64,000 nucleotides of DNA from Pseudomonas atagonensis (GTDB lineage Bacteria; Pseudomonadota; Gammaproteobacteria; Pseudomonadales; Pseudomonadaceae): positions 208,815 through 272,814 of the forward strand of contig NZ_VXCA01000004.1 in NCBI RefSeq assembly GCF_011369485.1, read 5' to 3'. The notes under the pieces are model-generated. The model worked only from the letters and a program-made list of their open reading frames with translations, ran no database searches and was not told where the DNA came from. This document shows, piece after piece, positions 51,101 through 59,341 of the stretch. Both the position numbers and the translations under genes were made by a program. Within the stretch, counting starts at the first letter, position 1. Each line of letters opens with the position of its first letter.

Positions 51101-53087
51101 CTTCCGCGAGCGCGGCATCAATGTTCAGGAAGACAGCATCACCGTCGTGGGCGTCGGCGACATGGCCGGTGACGTGTTCGGTAACGGCCTGTTGATGTCC
51201 GACAAGCTGCAACTGGTCGCGGCCTTCAACCACCTGCACATCTTCATCGACCCGAACCCGAACCCGGCGACCAGTTTCGTCGAGCGCCAGCGCATGTTCG
51301 ACCTGCCGCGTTCGGCCTGGACCGACTACGACACCAGCATCATGTCCGAAGGTGGCGGCATCTTCTCGCGCAGCGCGAAGAGCATCGCAATCTCCCCGCA
51401 GATGCAGGAACGCTTCGACATCAAGGCTGACAAGCTGACCCCGACCGAACTGCTGAATGCCTTGCTCAAGGCACCGGTGGATCTGTTGTGGAACGGCGGT
51501 ATCGGTACTTACGTCAAAGCCAGCAGCGAAAGCCATGCAGACGTGGGCGACAAGGCCAACGATGCACTGCGCGTGAACGGCAACGAACTGCGCTGCAAAG
51601 TCGTGGGCGAGGGCGGTAACCTCGGCATGACCCAACTGGGTCGTGTGGAATTTGGTCTGAATGGCGGCGGTTCCAACACCGACTTCATCGACAACGCCGG
51701 TGGTGTGGACTGCTCCGACCACGAAGTGAACATCAAGATCCTGCTGAACGAAGTGGTTCAGGCCGGCGACATGACCGACAAGCAACGTAACCAGTTGCTG
51801 GCGAGCATGACCGACGAAGTCGGTGGTCTGGTGCTGGGCAACAACTACAAGCAGACTCAGGCTTTGTCCCTGGCGGCCCGTCGCGCTTATGCGCGCATCG
51901 CCGAATACAAGCGTCTGATGAGCGATCTGGAAGGCCGTGGCAAGCTGGACCGTGCCATCGAGTTCCTGCCGACCGAAGAGCAGATCAACGAGCGCATCGC
52001 TGAAGGCCACGGCCTGACGCGTCCTGAGCTGTCGGTGCTGATTTCGTACAGCAAGATCGACCTCAAGGAGCAGCTGTTGGGCTCCCTGGTGCCGGACGAC
52101 GATTATCTGACCCGCGACATGGAAACGGCGTTCCCGCCGACCCTGGTCAGCAAGTTCTCCGAAGCCATGCGTCGTCACCGTCTGAAGCGCGAGATCGTCA
52201 GCACCCAGATCGCCAACGACCTGGTCAACCACATGGGCATCACCTTCGTTCAACGACTCAAAGAGTCGACCGGTATGAGCCCGGCGAACGTAGCGGGCGC
52301 TTATGTGATCGTGCGCGACATCTTCCACCTCCCGCACTGGTTCCGTCAGATCGAAGCGCTGGATTATCAGGTTTCCGCTGACGTGCAGCTGGAGCTGATG
52401 GACGAGCTGATGCGTCTGGGTCGTCGTGCCACGCGCTGGTTCCTGCGTGCACGTCGTAACGAGCAGAACGCTGCCCGTGATACGGCGCATTTCGGTCCGC
52501 ACCTGAAAGAGCTGGGTCTGAAGCTCGATGAACTGCTCAGCGGCGAAATCCGCGAGAACTGGCAGTCGCGTTATCAGGCGTACGTCGAAGCCGGTGTGCC
52601 GGAACTGTTGGCGCGTATGGTGGCGGGCACCTCGCACCTGTACACGCTGCTGCCGATCATCGAAGCGTCCGACGTGACTGGCCAGAACCCTGCCGAAGTG
52701 GCCAAGGCCTACTTCGCTGTGGGCAGTGCGCTGGACATCACCTGGTACCTGCAACAGATCAGCGCACTGCCGGTTGAAAACAACTGGCAGGCCCTGGCTC
52801 GTGAAGCGTTCCGCGATGATGTGGACTGGCAGCAACGCGCGATCACCATCTCCGTCCTGCAACAGGGCGACGGCACTCAGGACGTTGAAGAACGCCTGGC
52901 GCTGTGGATGGCGCAGCACGAAAGCATGATCGAGCGCTGGCGCGCCATGCTGGTGGAAATCCGTGCGGCGAGCGGTACGGACTACGCCATGTACGCGGTA
53001 GCCAACCGTGAACTGCTTGACCTCGCACTGAGCGGGCAAGCAGTCGTGCCTGCGGTGACTGCGAATGCCGAGCTTGAATTGGCTTGA
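48192..53087 (+). CDS. gdhB: NAD-dependent glutamate dehydrogenase, 180-kDa type
   Basis: This 1,631-residue protein is the large catabolic GDH that deaminates glutamate to 2-oxoglutarate. Residues 1 to about 700 are the N-terminal ACT-like and helical regulatory modules. The catalytic core spans about 730-1230, with the glutamate-binding region [42 protein letters not shown] (catalytic Lys in the VGAKGGF segment, about 853). The NAD fold follows, with [17 protein letters not shown] near 985 and [15 protein letters not shown]. A long C-terminal domain follows. Allosteric control by arginine and other effectors is known for the family. An A-rich motif before the start may mediate Crc repression. 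Confidence 0.97.
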   Translation: [1631 protein letters not shown]

Positions 53088-53102
53088 GTAGTGGCTGAAT
53101 GA

Positions 53103-53135
53103 GAAAACCGCCTCGCAAGAGGCGGTTTTTTTTTG
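53103..53135. terminator. Bidirectional terminator between gdhB and the delta-60 repeat gene
   Basis: AAAACCGCCTC-gcaa-GAGGCGGTTTTTTTTT: an 11-bp stem followed by nine T residues on the plus strand. The A run in the left arm lets it serve the convergent minus-strand gene too. Confidence 0.93.
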
Positions 53136-53136
53136 C

Positions 53137-54423
53137 TCAATTCAAATAGCGCAGGGCGAACGATCGAAGTCCCCCAGCGGTGCCATCGATGGACCACGCG
53201 CCAACCACAATAATTCGCTCGCCCAGCGTCCATAAAACCATCGCATGTCCGACATCCACCGACGAGCCGATTTTGGTGCGGACGTAACCTTTCGGGCCTT
53301 TCGGCTCACCAAACGAAAGATCCAATGATCCGTTTGGCAAATACCTGGCGACGATGACGTCAGCTTCTTCACCGCCCAGAGTATTCCCCTGCACGATGAT
53401 GCTTTGGTCGGGCATACACGCCACGCTGGTGAACTGGAGGCCGCTTTTGTTTCCGTCCAGTTGTGTTGTCAGCAACTTTCCCTCGTTGAACTGATCATCC
53501 AGAACCCCGGCGTCGGTAAGTCTAAGCAATACTCCGGAGGTGCTTTTGTTCGCGTCGCCCCATGTGCCGACGGCGAGTATTTTTCCATCGTCTTGTATTT
53601 GTATTTTCAATAACTGGTTGAACGTATCAAGACCCTTGATTATGTAAAAGCCATCGTTGCCAAAGTCTGTATCGGGAGTGAAGTCGTTACGGTATCGAGC
53701 TACAAAACCGTGTTGGTCTCCATTTATATAGATTGAACCTGCAAAGAGTATTTTTCCGTCCTGTTGAAGCTTCGTTTCATAAACCGCGATGGGCAAACCG
53801 TTGTAATCCAGATCCAGGTAGCCTTGCGGGCTGCAGAAGGTTTCGTCCCGCGATCCATCCTTGTTCAAGCGATAAAGCACTCCCGTACTGGGCCCGTTCC
53901 GTACGATTTGGGTGGAGCTTACGAGAATCTTTCCGTCTTGCAGGAATGTAGTAATTGGTGTGTTGTTAACCAGTCTTCGGTTTTCAAGTGCAGGAACAGT
54001 CACTTTTCCTTTGTTGCCGAAAGTTTTAATTCGAACGCCATTCTGGCGGTACAGTGCAAATGCATGATGGTGAATATATTCTGTTTCCAGGAATAAGCCC
54101 GATACCAGGATTTCACCGCCAGGCGTAAGCGAGATGTCTTTCATTACTGAAAACAAGCCGCTTCCAAAATTGTCTTTGATGAGCCCGGTTTTGTTGAGCG
54201 TCAGGTAAGGTGTTCCATCTTTTTTCAGGCCGGCGACGAAGTAGTCGGTGTCGAGTCTTCCGCAAATAAACAGCGTTCCGAGCTCATTGACCCAAACACC
54301 ATTGGCATGCCCAAAAGTATTTTCAGTGCCCGGAGGATATGCTTTTCCTAGGTTGCCAAATTTGGAGTCGAGGCTGCCGGAAGGGAGGGTTTTATTCTTG
54401 GTTGAGGAAGATTTTTTCCGCAT
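53137..54423 (-). CDS. Delta-60 repeat protein
   Basis: This 428-residue protein is built from repeats of about 50-60 residues that each contain a DGKILV/AG-type strand: TPGGEILVSGLF, LQDGKILVSSTQ, QQDGKILFAGS, QDDGKILAVGTWG and the final GERIIVVGAWS. It also has (S/G)xDxxFGxxG-type turns (SLDSKFGNLGKAY, PDTDFGNDGFY, SLDLSFGEPKG). This is the delta-60 family, a predicted propeller of unknown role, often exported by type I or contact-dependent routes. No Sec signal is seen; the N-terminus is basic (MRKKSSSTKNK). Codon use is visibly richer in A and T than in neighbouring genes, which suggests acquisition. Confidence 0.85.
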   Translation of the reverse strand: MRKKSSSTKNKTLPSGSLDSKFGNLGKAYPPGTENTFGHANGVWVNELGTLFICGRLDTDYFVAGLKKDGTPYLTLNKTGLIKDNFGSGLFSVMKDISLTPGGEILVSGLFLETEYIHHHAFALYRQNGVRIKTFGNKGKVTVPALENRRLVNNTPITTFLQDGKILVSSTQIVRNGPSTGVLYRLNKDGSRDETFCSPQGYLDLDYNGLPIAVYETKLQQDGKILFAGSIYINGDQHGFVARYRNDFTPDTDFGNDGFYIIKGLDTFNQLLKIQIQDDGKILAVGTWGDANKSTSGVLLRLTDAGVLDDQFNEGKLLTTQLDGNKSGLQFTSVACMPDQSIIVQGNTLGGEEADVIVARYLPNGSLDLSFGEPKGPKGYVRTKIGSSVDVGHAMVLWTLGERIIVVGAWSIDGTAGGLRSFALRYLN

Positions 54424-54515
54424 TTTTCAAATTCCCGGGTGGTATAGGAGGGGTAATCCTCAATAGCGACCTCAGAAATTCATGCCTTTGAGTTGCTGTG
54501 ATGGATAGCGCTCGG

Positions 54516-54553
54516 CAAAAGAAACGTCAACTGTCAGATATGACAGTTGACGT
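54516..54553 (-). terminator. Long perfect hairpin terminating the lipoprotein gene
   Basis: ACGTCAACTGTCA-gata-TGACAGTTGACGT (54524-54553) has 13-bp arms. Read on the minus strand it is followed by TTTCTTTTG, so it is an intrinsic terminator about 64 bp after the lipoprotein stop. The remainder of 54424-54616 shows no gene. Confidence 0.8.
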
Positions 54554-54616
54554 AAGGGGAGAATCAAGCAAGCCATGCCGAACAGTACTATGCGGCAGCT
54601 CTTCGGAAGGTACTTT

Positions 54617-55318
54617 TCAATACGGCAGGTTTTCGAGCATCGAGATTTTATCCGCAGGCCTTACCAGTAAATGACTGAGCGACTGGTCAAACTTCTGCAG
54701 TGCCCGTATTTGTACATCCTGTTGTTGATTGATATCCGCGACAATCTCTTCCGAACGTTTGAAGTCCGCCCAGACTGGCGTCAGTTCCCGTGCCTCCGAA
54801 CCTTTCGCCGTGCCGATGTAGTTGAGCTGTGCATCATAAAAATCGGCGCTGACGTCTGCCTTGATATCGGAGCTGCGAGAGGTGATCAACTGGCTGTGGG
54901 TGTCGACGATGGCCGTCACATCAGGCTTGGCGGCACGCAGGCTTTGCATGTCCGGATAGACCGTCACTGAACCGAATTGGCGTTGCAGGGACGCGTTGAC
55001 CCATTCCACCGCCATGTCCGGTTTTGACGTGGCGACGTAGGCGTCATGGATCGGCTGCACCAGCAGGCTCTGGCCGAAACCGGTGCCGGCGTTGCTCTGG
55101 TAGTCACGCAGGTATTCGCGGTTGGTCTGGGTGCTTGGGCTGTAGACAATCCCGAGAGATACGCCTGGGCCGCTTTTTACCTGTGTCGCGCTGCTGCGAC
55201 CGGTTGGATGGGGGAGCAGGGTGTCGAGGGAGGAGACGGCTTTCGGAGCGGTGGGGACCGAGCAGGCGGAGAGGGCTAAAACCGAGACCGCCAACAGACT
55301 GGCTAACGCAAGTTTCAT
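54617..55318 (-). CDS. Outer-membrane-type lipoprotein
   Basis: The ATG at 55318 gives 233 residues with a clear lipobox, VLALSACSVP (Cys near 22). Residue +2 after Cys is Ser, consistent with sorting to the outer membrane. The mature protein contains YSPSTQTNREYLRDYQSNAGTGFGQSLLVQPIHDAY and an acidic, helical C-terminus (RSEEIVADINQQQDVQIRALQKFDQSLSHLL). I do not recognise a characterised family. An ATG 21 bp upstream would add seven residues before the signal and is less likely. It is monocistronic. Confidence 0.7.
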   Translation of the reverse strand: MKLALASLLAVSVLALSACSVPTAPKAVSSLDTLLPHPTGRSSATQVKSGPGVSLGIVYSPSTQTNREYLRDYQSNAGTGFGQSLLVQPIHDAYVATSKPDMAVEWVNASLQRQFGSVTVYPDMQSLRAAKPDVTAIVDTHSQLITSRSSDIKADVSADFYDAQLNYIGTAKGSEARELTPVWADFKRSEEIVADINQQQDVQIRALQKFDQSLSHLLVRPADKISMLENLPY

Positions 55319-55492
55319 GGTGTTTCTCCCGTGCAACAACTTCAGTCGGAAAGTTATAAACGCCGGTTGCAGCCGGCCGTTAACTCAGACTAAACCCGCC
55401 AAGCTGTTAGCAAGCTGTCCATTGAACGGGTTATTTGACATTGGATAGTTTTATTTGCAGTAAACGAAATCGGTTAATTGCGGCAAGACATA

Positions 55493-55527
55493 AAAAGGCG
55501 CGAATCATTGATTTGCGCCTTTTTATT
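55493..55527. terminator. Terminator downstream of the cupin gene
   Basis: AAAAAGGCGC-gaatcattgattt-GCGCCTTTTTA, with A and T runs on both sides, 21 bp after the cupin stop. It can work in both directions. Confidence 0.85.
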
Positions 55528-55547
55528 TATGGCTGGATTGGCAGCGA

Positions 55548-55952
55548 TCAGTTTTTCAGGGGGATCAATACTTGTTCGTCCGGCGCCAGCACCATGAAAA
55601 CCAACAACTTGGCCGGCTGGGTTTGACTGGCGTTTTTCGACACCAGATGTTCCGAACCCGCCGGTTCGTACCAGAACTGACCTTTCTTGTAGGTGATCGC
55701 CTGTTCGCCTTTGACCTGAGACGTCACTTCGCCTTCCAGCACGTAGGCCATGGCGGTGCCGTCGTGTTTGTGCGCGATGGAGGACTGGCCGGGTTTGTAG
55801 TCGACTTCGATCATCATGGCTTTCTTGCCCGGGGCATTTTTCAGCATCTGGTCTTGCAGCACGGTGATTTTTTCGGAAGGGTCGTGGGCGAAGGCAGCCG
55901 AGGCGCAAAGGTTCAGGGCGAGGGCAGAGGCGAGCAAGGGCAGGCGTTTCAT
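55548..55952 (-). CDS. Exported cupin-domain protein
   Basis: This 134-residue protein has a Sec signal (LPLLASALALNLCASAAFA) and a single cupin barrel: motif 1 around HKHDGTAMAYVLEGE with two histidines and a Glu, and motif 2 around GQFWYEPAGSEHLVSKN with the third His. Metal binding is therefore likely. Such small periplasmic cupins have varied or unknown roles. It stands alone, with no pathway partner beside it. Confidence 0.85.
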   Translation of the reverse strand: MKRLPLLASALALNLCASAAFAHDPSEKITVLQDQMLKNAPGKKAMMIEVDYKPGQSSIAHKHDGTAMAYVLEGEVTSQVKGEQAITYKKGQFWYEPAGSEHLVSKNASQTQPAKLLVFMVLAPDEQVLIPLKN

Positions 55953-56077
55953 GGCGGGTTACCTGTGAGGGGTGGGGGTGCAATCACAGTAATCCGCAGG
56001 GCAGGGCATTCAAACGGCCAATATTCGGGAAGATCAGGTGACCAATTGGCAGGGCGTCAAGTGGTGTGGCCAAGTAA

Positions 56078-56176
56078 GCCTTCGCGAGCAAGCCCGCTCC
56101 CACACGGGTATGGGTTGCTCGCAAAATTTGTGAGCAACACAAGTATCTGTGGGAGCGGGCTTGCTCGCGAAGGCGG
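56078..56176. repeat. REP pair in reverse (outward) arrangement
   Basis: Here the left arm is CGCGAGCAAGCCCGCTCCCACA and the right arm TGTGGGAGCGGGCTTGCTCG, the opposite order to the other REPINs in the window. The centre contains its own hairpin, TTGCTCGCAAAATTTGTGAGCAA. It ends 4 bp before the stop codon of the ABM-fold gene. Confidence 0.88.
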
Positions 56177-56180
56177 TGGG

Positions 56181-56474
56181 TCAGACGATGGGGAAGCTGT
56201 TGAAGTCGACGCTATTGGCCAGGCGGCTATCGATCAGGTCGATAAAGCCCTGCGCTTCAGGGCGGTTGAAGTGCGCCTGCATCGCCGCTTCCGACTGCCA
56301 GCGTGCGCTGACTGTCCAGCGGTGGCTGTCGTCCGGGCAGCGGTCGACCATGTAGGAATCGCAGCCCGGGGTTTCACGCAAGGTTTCGACGATCTTCTGC
56401 AACTGCTTGCCCAGCTCTTCCGAACGGCCGGCAGCCGCTTGCACCTGTACGGTGTTGATCACTTCGTTGGACAT
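56181..56474 (-). CDS. Antibiotic biosynthesis monooxygenase (ABM)-fold protein
   Basis: This 97-residue protein has the dimeric ferredoxin-like ABM pattern: VINTVQVQAAAGRSEELGKQLQKIVETLRETPGCDSYMVDRCPDDSHRWTVSARWQSEAAMQAHFNRPEAQGFIDLI. The family includes small oxygenases and heme-degrading or stress-related proteins. No cofactor residues are distinctive here, so the reaction is unknown. It is monocistronic, 123 bp downstream of the MocR gene's stop. Confidence 0.88.
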   Translation of the reverse strand: MSNEVINTVQVQAAAGRSEELGKQLQKIVETLRETPGCDSYMVDRCPDDSHRWTVSARWQSEAAMQAHFNRPEAQGFIDLIDSRLANSVDFNSFPIV

Positions 56475-56597
56475 TGCTCACACTCCTGAATCAGGCCGGA
56501 CGAATCCTGCTCATTGAGGGATAACGCCTGTGCAGAATAGGCCTGCACCTGCGGATCACCAATAACCAATCGGCGGTTAATCGTTTAGTCCAATCTC

Positions 56598-58031
56598 TCA
56601 CGCGACCTGTTGCAGGATGTCGCGCAGGCGATCCAGTGCGATATCGATGTCGAGGGTTTCGATGGCACCAAAACCGAAGTACAGGCCGTTTTTCGGCGGC
56701 TGCTGATAATAGAAACCGTTGATCGCGTACAGACCGACTTCGACCTTTTTCGCCAGCTCGATTACCAGCGCCAGGTCAATCGGCACTTTGCAGAACACCG
56801 CCATGTGAAACCCCGCGCTGGGCGCAACGGCCTCCAGCCACGGCGCAAGGTCGCTGGCCATGCGCGCCAGAATCCGCTCGCGGCGCTGGGCATAAATAGT
56901 GTGACAGCGGCGGATGTGCTTGAGCAGGCAGCCCTCGGCGATGAACTTGGCCAAGGCCCATTGCGGCAGCGTCGAGGCGTGCAGATCGGTGAGCTGCTTG
57001 GCGCGGATTACCGCTTCAAGAATCGCCGGCGGCAGAATTGCATAACCCAGACGCAACTCCGGCAGCAGGGTTTTCGAGAAGGTGCCGACGTAGGCGACGA
57101 TGCCGCGCTGATCGAGGTTGAAAAGCGAGTCAGTGGGCCGGCCTTCGTAACGGAACTCACTGTCGTAGTCGTCCTCGATGATGATCGCGCCGAGTACGTG
57201 GGCGCGGGCCAGCAAGGCTTCGCGGCGCGCCTGACTCATCGGCATGCCCAGCGGAAACTGGTGCGACGGCGTGACGTAAATCAGCCGCGTGCCCTCGGGA
57301 ATGTGTTCGACCTGAATGCCTTCGGCATCCACCGGAATGCCAACCACCTCGGCGCCGTGCGTGCCGAACAGCAGGCGCGCCGGAGGGTAGCCCGGGTCTT
57401 CCATCGCCACCAGACTGCCGGGGCGGATCAACACGCGGGTGATCAGGTCCAGCGCCTGCTGCGCGCCGTTGCACACGACGATGTCTTCGTCCTGGCAGTT
57501 CACCCCACGGGAAAACGCGATGTGTCGGGCAATCGCATTGCGCAGCGCCGGCAAGCCCTCGGGCAAGCTGTAAAAACCCTTGGACGTCGCCATCTGCCGC
57601 ATGGCATGAGCGACGCAGCGGCGCCAGTCATCCTGCGGGAACTGGCCCTTGCTGGTGGCGCCGCCGATGAAGTCGTACCGCAGCGAACCCTCGAGCGTCG
57701 GATGACGAAGAAACACCGGCAGGTTGCGCCAGCTCTCGATCACTTCGGCGCCGGCCAGTTCGCTGTGGCTTTGCTTGCGCTGGATCTGCGCCGGGCGCGC
57801 ATTGACGTAGGTGCCTTTGCCAATCACGCCGGTGAGGAAGTTTTCGTAAGTCAGCTGCGCGTAGGTGTCGGAAATGGTCTTGCGCGAAATCCCCAGTTGC
57901 TCGGCGAGCAAGCGGCTGGGCGGTAACTGCGTACCAGCGGCCAGACGCCCGGATTCAATGGCACCGCGCAGTTGCTGATACAACTGACCGGCGAGATCCT
58001 TGCGGCCGTTGATCACGACATGAAGTTCCAT
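56598..58031 (-). CDS. MocR/PdxR-type transcription regulator
   Basis: The ATG at 58031 gives 477 residues. An N-terminal GntR winged helix (LAGQLYQQLRGAIESGRLAAGTQLPPSRLLAEQLGISRKTISDTYAQL, about 12-60) is fused to an aminotransferase fold. The fold includes the PLP lysine in VGTFSKTLLPELRLGY and the conserved EDDYDSEFRYEGRP. MocR regulators sense PLP or amino-acid ligands. It is divergent from the AhpD-like gene at 58343 across a 311-bp gap that also holds a REPIN, and that gene is the likely target. A regulatory PLP protein paired with a peroxidase-fold target is common in this group. Confidence 0.92.
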   Translation of the reverse strand: MELHVVINGRKDLAGQLYQQLRGAIESGRLAAGTQLPPSRLLAEQLGISRKTISDTYAQLTYENFLTGVIGKGTYVNARPAQIQRKQSHSELAGAEVIESWRNLPVFLRHPTLEGSLRYDFIGGATSKGQFPQDDWRRCVAHAMRQMATSKGFYSLPEGLPALRNAIARHIAFSRGVNCQDEDIVVCNGAQQALDLITRVLIRPGSLVAMEDPGYPPARLLFGTHGAEVVGIPVDAEGIQVEHIPEGTRLIYVTPSHQFPLGMPMSQARREALLARAHVLGAIIIEDDYDSEFRYEGRPTDSLFNLDQRGIVAYVGTFSKTLLPELRLGYAILPPAILEAVIRAKQLTDLHASTLPQWALAKFIAEGCLLKHIRRCHTIYAQRRERILARMASDLAPWLEAVAPSAGFHMAVFCKVPIDLALVIELAKKVEVGLYAINGFYYQQPPKNGLYFGFGAIETLDIDIALDRLRDILQQVA

Positions 58032-58136
58032 ACCGACGAGGCTCCGGGGGGCGATTGGGGTGTCGGCCAGATTACCGCTGTTGGGCATTTGGCAGTAGTT
58101 GCCTACCCGAAAAACCCGAAATTGGCCTCAATCCAC

Positions 58137-58227
58137 TGTGGGAGCGGGCTTGCTCGCGAATGCGGTGTGTCATTCACCATTGATGCTGGCAGGTCTGACG
58201 CCTTCGCGAGCAAGCCAGCTGCCACAG
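58137..58227. repeat. REPIN
   Basis: TGTGGGAGCGGGCTTGCTCG with a slightly degraded inverse (GCGAGCAAGCCAGCTGCCACA). It lies in the 58032-58342 gap, which otherwise carries only the divergent promoters. Confidence 0.88.
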
Positions 58228-58342
58228 GTTCGGTGTATGTCGTTGGTTCAGTGGTGTAGCGGTTTTTCGTGGGATTGGGGCTGTAATGCGTTGCTGTCGG
58301 CGTTTACGGTGAACTCATTATTCCGTCTACCGAGACTAGCCC

Positions 58343-58786
58343 ATGTCCCCACGTCTGGATTACTACAGCGCGTCGCCCAAAGCGATGAAAGCGATGATTG
58401 CCATGGAGGCGCTGACCGGCAACCTGAGCATCGAGCAGCCGCTGCTGCAGTTGATCCGGATCCGCGCCTCGCAGCTCAATGGCTGCGCGTTTTGCACCGA
58501 CATGCATTCGGTGGATGCGCGCCGGGCCGGGGAGACTGATCGGCGCCTGTATGCGGTTGCGGTGTGGCGCGACAGCAATTTCTTCAACCCGCGCGAGCGT
58601 GCCGGTCTGGCCTGGGCAGAAGCAGTGACGCTGTTGGCAGAGAGCCGTGTGCCCGATGACGTTTACCAGCAGGCGCGCGAGCAGTTCAGCGAGGGCGAAC
58701 TGGTCGACCTGACCATGGCCGTCAGCACCATCAACAGCTGGAATCGGTTGGCGGTGAGTTTCCGCCAGATCCCCAGTGATCACTAG
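58343..58786 (+). CDS. AhpD/carboxymuconolactone-decarboxylase-like peroxidase-fold protein
   Basis: This 147-residue all-helical protein carries the CxxC redox motif in LNGCAFCTDMHSVDARRAGE, as in AhpD-like alkylhydroperoxidases. RLYAVAVWRDSNFFNPRERAGLAWAEAVTLLAE completes the core. It probably reduces peroxides or a disulfide partner. It is divergent from the MocR gene. A repetitive element follows the stop by about 10 bp. Confidence 0.9.
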   Translation: MSPRLDYYSASPKAMKAMIAMEALTGNLSIEQPLLQLIRIRASQLNGCAFCTDMHSVDARRAGETDRRLYAVAVWRDSNFFNPRERAGLAWAEAVTLLAESRVPDDVYQQAREQFSEGELVDLTMAVSTINSWNRLAVSFRQIPSDH

Positions 58787-58794
58787 TTGATGAT

Positions 58795-58896
58795 CGTTCC
58801 CACGCTCTGCGTGGGAATGCCTCTGGGGACGCTCCGCGTCCAGTGACGCGGAGCGTCACGGGCTGCATTCCCACGCGGGAGCGTGGGAATGATCAG
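58795..58896. repeat. Palindromic repeat, CGTTCCCACGCTCTGCGTGGGAATG family
   Basis: CGTTCCCACGCTCTGCGTGG and a GACGCTCCGCGTC / GACGCGGAGCGTC pair in the middle, closed by CATTCCCACGCGGGAGCGTG. It is a known type of Pseudomonas intergenic palindrome and could end transcripts from both convergent genes. Confidence 0.88.
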
Positions 58897-58903
58897 GTGA
58901 AAG

Positions 58904-59218
58904 CTAGTTTGGTGGGCGCTGCGGCTTCACCGACGTACCAAACGTGTTGCCCATCCGCGTTGCGGTAGCCGCCGGCGTCGCCAGCCCCACCTGATTCGGC
59001 GGGCGCTTGTTGACCGGCACGTTCAGCGCTTCCTGATTCTTTTGCGCGGCCGCCGCGCCGTCGGGGTTGTTGCCCATCTGCTGGCTCAGGCAATCGTAAT
59101 TCGGCGCCTTGTAGCCACCGACCGTCACTTCCACGCAGCCCAGCGGTTGCTCGGCAAAAGCGCTCGGCAGCGCCGTCAGCAACAGCCCGGCGAGGGTGAT
59201 TTTCCACAGTGTGTGCAT
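58904..59218 (-). CDS. Small secreted protein, 104 residues
   Basis: It has a signal peptide (MHTLWKITLAGLLLTALPSAFA) followed by EQPLGCVEVTVGGYKAPNYDCLSQQMGNNPDGAAAAQKNQEALN, with two cysteines likely to pair, and a Pro/Asn-rich tail ending VKPQRPPN. No named domain is recognised. It is convergent with the AhpD-like gene and divergent from vreA. Confidence 0.75.
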   Translation of the reverse strand: MHTLWKITLAGLLLTALPSAFAEQPLGCVEVTVGGYKAPNYDCLSQQMGNNPDGAAAAQKNQEALNVPVNKRPPNQVGLATPAATATRMGNTFGTSVKPQRPPN

Positions 59219-59341
59219 GTGCGCCTCCTGGCCGGCCCGAGTGGGCCGCTCTGGTGCTTGAGTCTAGTGCAAGCCCGGCGCAATTCCCGTGATGGTTTTT
59301 TTGCACCGGCCGTCACACCAGATTCATAAACAGCCCTCAGG

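Noticed and set aside
49044..53039. A 1,331-codon open frame on the minus strand opposite gdhB
   Set aside because: It is the antisense shadow of a highly conserved, codon-biased gene; the translated sequence has no recognisable domain and gdhB motifs account for the region.
59310..59327. A Pho box before vreA (CCGTCAC-acca-GATTCAT)
   Set aside because: The heptamers match the consensus at only 5/7 and 4/7 positions and no -10 follows at the right spacing, though PhoB control of this locus is known in P. aeruginosa.
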